Below are positions 1 through 5,269 of a DNA stretch of 9,409 bases, one piece after another. Both the position numbers and the translations under genes were made by a program. The DNA is from Candidatus Nanohalarchaeota archaeon (GTDB taxonomy: Archaea; EX4484-52; B79-G9): the NCBI GenBank assembly GCA_017610525.1, contig JAFCBW010000035.1, positions 1 to 9,409 of the forward strand. Direction: 5' to 3'. The notes under the pieces were generated by a model. The model saw only the letters and a list, made by a program, of their open reading frames with translations, did no database searches and had not been told where the DNA came from. Positions within the stretch are counted from its first letter, which is position 1. The number at the start of each line of letters is the position of its first letter.

Positions 1-160
1 CGTCAATCTTTCCTTCGGATTTGAGTTTGTAGCAGTGGATGTTTGCTGTTGACCAAGAAATTTTTGCCTGCTTTGCAATCTGATATGTTGAGAGTGGCTG
101 TTTGGATGTTTTTAGTATTCTCTCTGTCAGTGCATCTATTGATAGATTTTCATGTTTCAT
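1..160 (-). CDS. Winged-helix DNA-binding protein, N-terminal fragment
   Basis: Reading leftward from ATG at 160, 53 codons stay open to the window edge, so the C-terminus is missing. The segment from about residue 10 to 52 has a helix-turn-helix pattern: a hydrophobic first helix (LTERILKTS), then PLSTYQIAKQAKIS, then STANIHCYKLKSEGKI, where the recognition helix leads into a 'L..EGKI' turn typical of winged-helix domains. This suggests a transcriptional regulator, but the subfamily (MarR-, ArsR- or TrmB-like) cannot be told from the N-terminus. The start is supported by AAGGGGGGAT about 8 nt upstream. Codons end mostly in A or C, like the other minus-strand genes. It lies 126 bp downstream of smc on the same strand but has its own promoter candidates, so an smc operon is not obvious. 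It does not resemble the start of ScpB, the winged-helix SMC partner, though this cannot be excluded. Confidence 0.72.
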   Translation of the reverse strand, partial: MKHENLSIDALTERILKTSKQPLSTYQIAKQAKISWSTANIHCYKLKSEGKID

Positions 161-191
161 GTCTTATCCCCCCTTAAAGGATGTCTTACGA

Positions 192-205
192 ATATATCGA
201 TATAT
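192..205. promoter_or_regulatory. Perfect 14-bp palindrome, candidate operator
   Basis: ATATATCGATATAT reads identically on both strands. It lies 32-45 nt upstream of the ATG of the winged-helix gene. Dimeric winged-helix regulators often bind such palindromes, so autoregulation is a reasonable inference. Its AT-rich half could itself act as a TATA element, predicting a transcript start near 172 and an 11-nt leader. Confidence 0.4.
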
Positions 206-239
206 GGTTGTGTTCGTGTAGTTAAGTTGGGGGTATGGG

Positions 240-247
240 TATATAAA
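240..247 (-). promoter_or_regulatory. TATA box for the winged-helix gene
   Basis: On the minus strand this reads TTTATATA, a textbook archaeal TATA box, preceded by CCAAACC as a possible TFB-recognition element. A start about 26 nt downstream (near 217) would give a 57-nt leader containing the 192-205 palindrome. No plus-strand gene here could use it instead. Confidence 0.5.
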
Positions 248-286
248 GGTTTGGGTGGTATAGAATATAGTTTTTGGGGGTGGTTT

Positions 287-2812
287 TTATTCGGCGCACT
301 TCTTGTCGTCTTCTTTTAGGTCGCCTAATTCCACGCCCATGATCTGGCTTATGCCATTCTGCATGGATACGCCGTATATCCTGTTTGAGCGCCTTACTGT
401 CGAATCGTTGTGGGATATTACGAGAAACTGGGATTCGTCTACGTATTGTTGTATTAGTTTGCCTATTTTTTCTGAGTTTTTCTTGTCGAGGGCTGCGTCT
501 ATCTCGTCCAATATGTAGAATGGGGAGGGTTTGTAGCGCTGGATCGCAAAGAGGAATGCAATGGCAGTGAGTGTCTTTTCGCCGCCAGATAGGGAGTCTA
601 TTGAGAGGAGGCGCTTGTCTTTTGGCTGGGCTTTTATTATGAGGCCAGATTCTATGTCTTTCGGGTCTTCCATTACGAGTTCTGCGGGGCCTTCTGCAAG
701 GTTCCGGAAGATTTTTCCGAATTCATCGGAGATGGTTTCGAGAGTGCGGTAGAACATGAGTTTTCGTTTTTCCTCTAGTTTCGCTATCATTTCTTCTATG
801 GAGTTGCGCTCTTCTTTTAGTTTTTCTACGCGCTCGCTGAATTCGGTGTATTCTTTTTCATACTGGTCGTATTCTTCGATTGCTTTCATGTTTACGAGCC
901 CTGCGGCTCTTAGTTGTCGGTCTATGTTGTTGAGTTCTTTCTGGAGCTTCTGGGGGTCGCCTTTTTCAATGTCTTTGCAGTCTTTGTATTTTTCCTGATC
1001 TATTTGTGAGTTTTCGAGTTCTGCCTCGAGTTTTGCGCGGTTCAGGCGCATCTGCTGGATTTCTGCTTCAAGGGTCAGTTTCTGTTCGTACTGGCCTTTT
1101 CGCGAGTGTTTCATGTCGTCGATTTCCTGCAGCATTTTGCTTTTCTGTTCCCGGAGTTTTTCGACGTCTTTTGATTCATCTTTTACTTTACCCTGCTTTT
1201 CTTCGAGGAGGATGTTCAGGTCTGCTATTTCCTTGTTCAGGTCTTCGGTTTCAAGTTCGAGTTTCCTGATTGCATTTTCGTATTCTCTTATGTCGGTTAT
1301 GTCTTTTACGTTTACGTTGCTTTGGGTTTTTCTTACGCTTCCGCCGACTATTGCGCCGCCGGCCTCAAACAGGTCGCCGTCAAGTGTGACTATTCTTAGG
1401 CCGCGGACTCTTTTTGCTGAGTCCGGGTCTTCGGCTATGAGGGTGTCTCTGAATACGTGATTGAATGCGATCTGGTATTTCCTGTCGAACTGGATGAGGT
1501 TTACTGCGAAGTCTATTATGCCAGACATTTTAGATGCGATTTCTGCTTTGGCGGACATTGAGGTAGGATGGAGGCGGTCCATGGGCAGGAAGCGGACGCG
1601 ACCGAGACTATTTTGCTTGAGGTAGTTTATGCAGTCGATGGCGGTTGTTTCTGAGTCGGCTATTATGTCGTTCAGGCGGGCGCCTGCGGCGGTGTTTATT
1701 GCTACCTCAAAGCGCGGGTCTACGGATGATAAGTTGCTGATTGTGCCGGATACACCTGCATGGTTCATGTTGAGGATCGCGCGGACTGACCTGTTGCCTA
1801 CGTCTTCGCCTTTGCTTGCGCGAATGCTGTTCATTTTTGATATCATGTCGTTTAGGCGGCCTGTTTCGCGCATGTTTGAGTTTATCTGGCTTTCGCGCTT
1901 GATTATGCGGGCGTTGAGGTCTTCGATTTCGCGCCGGATCTCTGCGTTCACTGATTTTTTTATGACGTCTGTGTCGATGTTCTGGATGAGGGATTCTTTG
2001 TCTTCGAGGTCGTCGTCGAAGTGGCCTACTTTGCCTCTCAGGTTTCCGAGTTCTGATTCTTTTATTTCGATATTTCTTTGGATGTTTTCGAGGGTGCCTT
2101 CAAGTGCTTTGACGCGACTGAAGGCGAGTGTTGCTGCAAGTTTGTCGCGGTCTTCTTCGAGTGTCTTATGTTTCATGGCAAGGTCGCGGTCTTTTTTGAG
2201 CTTGTCTACGTATTCTTTTTTCTGGTCAAGAATGAGGTTTGCGTCTTCAAGGTTGCGCTCTGCGACGTTCAGTTCTTCGCCTGCTTTTTCTTTTCGTGAG
2301 GTGTATTCGTCTATGCCTGCTACGCGGTCGATGACTTCGCGGCGTTCACGGGGGCGCATTTTGGTTATGCCTGTTATATCGTCCTGCTGGATTATGCTCT
2401 GGCCATCCGGGGAGATGCCGGCGTATGCGAGTACTTCGAGTATTTTTGTCCTGTTTTCGACTTTGTCGTTGAGGCGGTAGATGGATTGTCCCTGGCGGTT
2501 CACTCTTCTTGAGATTACGATTTTCTCGTCCTGATCAGGTATTGTTTTGTCGGTGTTGTCTATGTGCAGGGAAACTATAGAGTGGTCTGCGGGTTTTCTG
2601 CCATGGCCGCCGTTGTAGATTACGTGGTCCATGCGGCCTGCTCTTAGCTGGCGGGATGCGCTTCCGAGAACGAATACGATTGAGTCGAGTATGTTTGACT
2701 TGCCTGAGCCGTTGGGACCGATGATTGCGTTGAAGCCAGGGTATAGGGGGATTACCTGTTTTTTCTGGAAGGATTTGAAGCCTTGCACTACGATTTTTTC
2801 GAACATTACCAT
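287..2812 (-). CDS. smc: SMC chromosome-organising ATPase, short-armed
   Basis: Structural-maintenance-of-chromosomes ATPase, which dimerises through its hinge and entraps or extrudes DNA with ATP hydrolysis in the nucleoid. Residues 1-165 are the N-head: Walker A GPNGSGKSN at 32-40, Q-loop around Q143, and the conserved ERREVIDRVAGI after it. Residues about 170-340 are the ascending coiled coil. About 350-495 is a complete SMC hinge, from GVSGTI to GGAIVGGS. About 500-690 is the descending coil. The C-head has signature LSGG at 741-744, Walker B YILDEIDAALD at 766-776 and switch H801. All motifs are intact, but 841 aa compares with the usual 1150-1200; the loss is in both arms, each about half normal length. 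The conserved Gly after the Q-loop Gln is Asp144. ATG at 2812 is preferred over ATG at 2806 because GGGAGAGG lies 6 nt upstream. No kleisin (scpA) follows it; the next gene is the winged-helix protein. Codons end mainly in C/A. Confidence 0.96.
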   Translation of the reverse strand: MVMFEKIVVQGFKSFQKKQVIPLYPGFNAIIGPNGSGKSNILDSIVFVLGSASRQLRAGRMDHVIYNGGHGRKPADHSIVSLHIDNTDKTIPDQDEKIVISRRVNRQGQSIYRLNDKVENRTKILEVLAYAGISPDGQSIIQQDDITGITKMRPRERREVIDRVAGIDEYTSRKEKAGEELNVAERNLEDANLILDQKKEYVDKLKKDRDLAMKHKTLEEDRDKLAATLAFSRVKALEGTLENIQRNIEIKESELGNLRGKVGHFDDDLEDKESLIQNIDTDVIKKSVNAEIRREIEDLNARIIKRESQINSNMRETGRLNDMISKMNSIRASKGEDVGNRSVRAILNMNHAGVSGTISNLSSVDPRFEVAINTAAGARLNDIIADSETTAIDCINYLKQNSLGRVRFLPMDRLHPTSMSAKAEIASKMSGIIDFAVNLIQFDRKYQIAFNHVFRDTLIAEDPDSAKRVRGLRIVTLDGDLFEAGGAIVGGSVRKTQSNVNVKDITDIREYENAIRKLELETEDLNKEIADLNILLEEKQGKVKDESKDVEKLREQKSKMLQEIDDMKHSRKGQYEQKLTLEAEIQQMRLNRAKLEAELENSQIDQEKYKDCKDIEKGDPQKLQKELNNIDRQLRAAGLVNMKAIEEYDQYEKEYTEFSERVEKLKEERNSIEEMIAKLEEKRKLMFYRTLETISDEFGKIFRNLAEGPAELVMEDPKDIESGLIIKAQPKDKRLLSIDSLSGGEKTLTAIAFLFAIQRYKPSPFYILDEIDAALDKKNSEKIGKLIQQYVDESQFLVISHNDSTVRRSNRIYGVSMQNGISQIMGVELGDLKEDDKKCAE

Positions 2813-2818
2813 GTTTTT

Positions 2819-2826
2819 CCTCTCCC
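2819..2826 (-). promoter_or_regulatory. Ribosome binding site of smc
   Basis: Minus-strand GGGAGAGG ends 6 nt before the ATG at 2812. This spacing favours that ATG over the in-frame one at 2806. Confidence 0.75.
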
Positions 2827-2865
2827 TTTGAGAATGGATAATATATAGTATCTTTGTGGAGCAAA

Positions 2866-2873
2866 TATTTATA
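2866..2873 (-). promoter_or_regulatory. TATA box for smc
   Basis: The minus strand reads TATAAATA, preceded by ACTCAAA as a possible TFB-recognition element. A transcript start about 26 nt downstream (near 2843) gives a leader of about 30 nt that contains the smc ribosome binding site. It lies 13 bp from the TATA box of the divergent HIT gene. Confidence 0.6.
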
Positions 2874-2886
2874 TTTGAGTTAAATG

Positions 2887-2894
2887 TTTATAAT
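2887..2894 (+). promoter_or_regulatory. TATA box for the HIT gene
   Basis: TTTATAAT, preceded by the purine-rich TTAAATG. A start near 2917 would give a leader of about 29 nt carrying GAGGTG. It is back-to-back with the smc TATA box, so the two TFB-recognition elements share one 13-bp spacer. Confidence 0.6.
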
Positions 2895-2932
2895 TGTCTA
2901 TGGCTAACTAATGTGTAGTTGAATATAATTTA

Positions 2933-2938
2933 GAGGTG
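2933..2938 (+). promoter_or_regulatory. Ribosome binding site of the HIT gene
   Basis: GAGGTG is a perfect match to the archaeal Shine-Dalgarno core. It ends 7 nt before ATG 2946, so it decides in favour of the long N-terminal extension being translated. Confidence 0.8.
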
Positions 2939-2945
2939 TTTTATT

Positions 2946-3620
2946 ATGAGTGATGAAAATGATGTTTTGTCGGATGACGATTACCAGAAGATCGCAAAGG
3001 ATGTCAAGGCGCTGAAGGCGCCGGATAAGCCTAGGCAGGAGTTGAGGGCAGGTATGGATGTGCCGGAAAAGGAGGATATTTTTGGGGGTGTGCGGGAGGA
3101 TAAGATTGAGCTTAGGGAAACTGCCTCGAGCAGACCGCAAGCTCAGGGGTGTGTTTTTTGCAAGATTGTAAAGAAGGAGATTCCTGCGAGGGTCGTTCAT
3201 GAGAATCATGATTTTGTCGGGTTTCTTGATATCCAGCCGAAGTCATGCGGGCATGTGGTGATTGTCTCTAAGAGGCATGTTACGGATATGATTGAGCTTG
3301 ATGTAGCTGAGCAGAATTCGCTGAATGATGTGTTGCGCGAGCTTTGCATGCGGATGAGGAAGAGGCTTGGAGCAACAGGATATACTGTTGTCTGTTCTAA
3401 CGGGGTGTCTTCGGGGCAGGCGGTGCCGCATTTTTCTATGCATGTAATTCCAACTTATGCGAGTAATGCGGTTGAACTGCCGGTGTTGAGTCTTATACAG
3501 GCGCAGAAGGTGCCGGGATTTGTTATGGATGATGTTGTGAAGAAGCTTTCTTCTGGTGGTGCGCATGAGAAGAAGAAGACTGGAAGTGAAGGGGCCTATA
3601 AGGGATATGGGGTTGAGTGA
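2946..3620 (+). CDS. HIT-domain protein with altered histidine triad
   Basis: Histidine-triad family protein of 224 aa; active members are nucleotide hydrolases or transferases (HINT, Ap4A hydrolase types). The HIT domain spans about residues 67-175: CVFCKIVKKEIPARVV at 69-84 with the family CxxC, FLDIQP at 93-98, CGHVVIVSKRHV at 101-112, then N152-G153, G157-Q158 and the triad region PHFSMHVIP at 161-169. The triad should be H-x-H-x-H; here it is H162-F-S164-M-H166, so the middle histidine, the covalent nucleophile in active members, is serine (codon TCT). Catalysis by the usual route is therefore doubtful; it may bind nucleotide without turnover. The first 67 residues are charged, acidic and probably disordered, which is unusual since simple HIT proteins are 110-150 aa. 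The tail after 200 is Gly/Lys-rich. The start is fixed by GAGGTG. It is divergent from smc and convergent with the membrane-protein gene 11 nt away. Confidence 0.9.
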   Translation: MSDENDVLSDDDYQKIAKDVKALKAPDKPRQELRAGMDVPEKEDIFGGVREDKIELRETASSRPQAQGCVFCKIVKKEIPARVVHENHDFVGFLDIQPKSCGHVVIVSKRHVTDMIELDVAEQNSLNDVLRELCMRMRKRLGATGYTVVCSNGVSSGQAVPHFSMHVIPTYASNAVELPVLSLIQAQKVPGFVMDDVVKKLSSGGAHEKKKTGSEGAYKGYGVE

Positions 3621-3622
3621 GG

Positions 3623-3628
3623 TTTTTT
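3623..3628 (+). terminator. T-run after the HIT gene
   Basis: Six T residues lie 2 nt after the HIT stop codon, inside the 11-nt gap between the convergent genes. Archaeal RNA polymerase can terminate at T-runs without a hairpin, and no hairpin is seen. The run is short, so confidence is low. Confidence 0.3.
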
Positions 3629-3631
3629 GTG

Positions 3632-3913
3632 TCAGTGCCCGAAGAAAATGTATATCGAGATGAATGCGGCGTCTATTGCGAGGAGAATTAAAAAATATGC
3701 ATGGATGCCTGATTCGCCGAATAGTACTGCTGTGATTGTTGCAAGTATTCCAAGGATTAACTGGAGCGGGATTGAGGCGCCTAAAAATGCCATGATTGCG
3801 GCTCCTGCAAAGCCTGCTGATGCGTAGATGTAGAGTTTGCCTGGGTTTTTCAGGCAGGCCAGGAATGCGAGTACGCACAGGGTTGCCCAGAGGGCAGTCA
3901 TTATAAGGTCCAT
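3632..3913 (-). CDS. Small four-helix membrane protein, unknown function
   Basis: A 93-aa protein made almost entirely of hydrophobic segments, at about residues 3-21, 26-45, 48-66 and 70-91. These are joined by short loops with few charges (KNPGK, GASIP, GESGIH), which suggests four membrane helices and no soluble domain. I do not recognise the family and assign no function. ATG 3913 is chosen because GAGTGA sits 7 nt upstream and a TATA-like element a further 20 nt back. The in-frame ATG at 4033 would add 40 polar residues and put the promoter inside the gene. Codons end in C/A (GCC, CTC, TAC, AAC), as expected of a real minus-strand gene in this window. It is convergent with the HIT gene and divergent from carA. 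Confidence 0.78.
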   Translation of the reverse strand: MDLIMTALWATLCVLAFLACLKNPGKLYIYASAGFAGAAIMAFLGASIPLQLILGILATITAVLFGESGIHAYFLILLAIDAAFISIYIFFGH

Positions 3914-3920
3914 GATAGCA

Positions 3921-3926
3921 TCACTC
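3921..3926 (-). promoter_or_regulatory. Ribosome binding site of the membrane-protein gene
   Basis: Minus-strand GAGTGA ends 7 nt before ATG 3913. It is an imperfect Shine-Dalgarno but is correctly spaced, and it decides the start of the 93-aa product. Confidence 0.5.
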
Positions 3927-3946
3927 TTTGTTATTGGATGCGGTTG

Positions 3947-3954
3947 TTTATATT
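3947..3954 (-). promoter_or_regulatory. TATA-like box for the membrane-protein gene
   Basis: The minus strand reads AATATAAA. A transcript start about 26 nt downstream (near 3924) would give a very short leader of about 11 nt before ATG 3913. The ribosome binding site would then lie at the extreme 5' end, so the true start may be a few bases further upstream. Confidence 0.45.
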
Positions 3955-3994
3955 TGTGCGGGTCAGTGGGAAAGAATTCATGGATACAATCAGG

Positions 3995-4002
3995 TTTAAA
4001 TA
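3995..4002 (+). promoter_or_regulatory. Upstream TATA candidate before carA
   Basis: TTTAAATA is a good archaeal TATA sequence, predicting a start near 4025. A transcript from here would carry a leader of about 145 nt before the preferred carA ATG (4169), or could translate an N-terminally extended CarA from ATG 4040. It may be an alternative or distal promoter. Confidence 0.35.
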
Positions 4003-4039
4003 ATTGTGTTGTATAATTATCCTGTGGGTTCATTTGAAG

Positions 4040-4168
4040 ATGAATGAAAGGAAAAAAGGAAAAAAGGATAGCTCAGGCATAGAAGAAATGGATCAAGTGG
4101 AGCTTGGGCGTGAAGGTAAAAGAGTTCTCGGTAAAAGATTTAAATCTTCAGAGTGTAATCAAAGAGAG
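4040..4168 (+). other. carA leader, open in frame but probably untranslated
   Basis: This 129-nt stretch is in frame with carA and begins with ATG, so a 409-aa CarA with 43 extra residues is formally possible. Against it, the encoded residues are lysine- and glutamate-rich with no resemblance to CarA. Codons end largely in A (GAA, AAA, AGA), unlike the G/T-ending codons of carA proper. It also contains a promoter-like palindrome. A purine tract of repeated GGAAAAAA units lies at about 4047-4069. I read it as leader or promoter DNA. Confidence 0.45.
4139..4146 (+). promoter_or_regulatory. Proximal TATA box for carA within a palindrome
   Basis: TTTAAATC sits inside the perfect 14-bp palindrome AAGATTTAAATCTT (4135-4148). 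Its centre is 26-27 nt before the A of ATG 4169, which is the standard archaeal TATA-to-start distance. This places the transcript start on the start codon and predicts a leaderless carAB mRNA. The palindrome could also serve as a regulator site. Confidence 0.5.
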
Positions 4169-5269
4169 ATGAATGCTTTACTTGTTCTTGAGGATGGGAC
4201 GTGTTTTCAGGGTGTCGGCTTTGGCGCTGAGAAGAGACTTGAAGGAGAGGTTGTGTTTAATACGGGTATGGTCGGGTATACTGAGTGCCTTACGGACCCA
4301 TCGTATAAAGGGCAGATTCTTGCGCTGACGTATCCCCTCATTGGTAATTATGGCGTGCCTTGGTATAAGTCTGATTCTTTTGGGCTGCCGGTTAATTTCG
4401 AGTCGCATAGTATTAAGGTGCAGGGACTTGTTGTGAGTGAGGTGTGTTATAATCCCAGCCACTGGCAGTGCAAGAAGACTCTTCCCGAATGGTTTTTTAA
4501 GGAGAAGAAGGTCGGTATAGCAGGGATTGATACGAGAGCGCTTACAAAGAAGCTTAGGGCTTGTGGTAGCATGAGGGGGATACTTGAGGTAGGGCACCCG
4601 GATCTTGAGACGCTCCAGGTTGAAGTGAAGAATGTGGATGACCCGAATACAAGAAACCTGGTTTCTGAGGTGTCTTTGAAGAAGCCGGTGAGTTATGGTG
4701 AAGGGCGCAGGAAGATTGTTGTTATTGATTGCGGGGTCAAGGCGAATATCATAAGGGAGATATGCATGCGTGATTCTACTGTTGTGAAGGTGCCGTATGA
4801 TTATCCTGCGAATAAGATTCTTGGTTATGAACCTGATGGAGTGGTTGTGTCAAACGGACCGGGGGATCCGAAGATACTTATGGACAGCACTGTTGAGACT
4901 GTCAGGGGGCTTATGGGTGAGAAGGTACCAATGTTTGGGATATGCCTCGGGAACCAGATTATGGGTCTTGCCATGGGTATTGATACTTACAAAATGAAGT
5001 TCGGGCACCGGAGCCAGAACCAGCCGTGTGTTAATATGGATACGAAAAGGTGTTTTATCACAAGCCAGAATCACGGGTTTGTGTTGGATGAGAAGACTTT
5101 CCCGAAGGAGGTTCTGCCTTGGTTTGTGAATGCAAATGACAGGACCATTGAGGGTATAAGGCACAAGAAGAAGAAAATTTTTGCGGTGCAGTTCCACCCG
5201 GAATCGACACCGGGTCCTGTCGATACGAGTTATCTTTTTGATGAGTTTTTGGGTGTGTGTGATGACTAA
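4169..5269 (+). CDS. carA: Carbamoyl-phosphate synthase small (glutaminase) subunit
   Basis: Hydrolyses glutamine and passes ammonia to CarB for carbamoyl-phosphate synthesis (pyrimidines and arginine), in the cytoplasm. The product is 366 aa, normal for the family. Residues 1-175 are the N-terminal CarA domain, opening LVLEDGT and containing DPSYKGQI (43-50) and YPLIGNYG (55-62). Residues 182-366 are the class I glutamine amidotransferase domain: SNGPGDP at 228-234, nucleophile C259 in GICLGNQ, and H343/E345 in QFHPE. The triad is complete; Asn262 stands where GICLGHQ usually has His. SDSFGL, NPSHW, SQNHGF and NANDRTIEGI resemble the eukaryotic CAD glutaminase domain more than E. coli CarA. 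ATG 4169 is chosen because homology begins there. Only GAGAG directly abutting the ATG resembles a ribosome site, and the TATA position fits leaderless initiation. It overlaps carB by 8 nt, implying translational coupling. Confidence 0.95.
   Translation: MNALLVLEDGTCFQGVGFGAEKRLEGEVVFNTGMVGYTECLTDPSYKGQILALTYPLIGNYGVPWYKSDSFGLPVNFESHSIKVQGLVVSEVCYNPSHWQCKKTLPEWFFKEKKVGIAGIDTRALTKKLRACGSMRGILEVGHPDLETLQVEVKNVDDPNTRNLVSEVSLKKPVSYGEGRRKIVVIDCGVKANIIREICMRDSTVVKVPYDYPANKILGYEPDGVVVSNGPGDPKILMDSTVETVRGLMGEKVPMFGICLGNQIMGLAMGIDTYKMKFGHRSQNQPCVNMDTKRCFITSQNHGFVLDEKTFPKEVLPWFVNANDRTIEGIRHKKKKIFAVQFHPESTPGPVDTSYLFDEFLGVCDD

Noticed and set aside
1629..2480. Open frame of 283 codons on the plus strand inside smc
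   Set aside because: It is antisense to the well-supported smc coiled coil and hinge. Its serine/arginine/phenylalanine-rich composition is that of a reverse-frame shadow, and there is no ribosome site or domain.
287..2812. SMC shortness caused by frameshift or pseudogenisation
   Set aside because: One continuous frame carries every head and hinge motif in order, both arms are shortened in balance, and the start and ribosome site are good.
2535..2864. Small minus-strand frame overlapping the start of smc
   Set aside because: It lies out of frame on the same strand over the Walker A region, is Arg/Pro-rich, and has no independent signal.
3243..3878. Minus-strand frame of 211 codons across the HIT gene and membrane gene
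   Set aside because: It conflicts with two better-supported genes, has no domain, and is Arg/His-rich like the other antisense shadows.
3914..4033. Longer start (ATG 4033) for the small membrane protein
   Set aside because: It would add 40 polar residues and place the TATA-like box and ribosome site inside the coding region.
4004..4168. CarA start further upstream, at ATG 4004
   Set aside because: The first 55 residues show no CarA similarity and their codon endings differ from the rest of carA. ATG 4004 directly abuts a TATA-like box.
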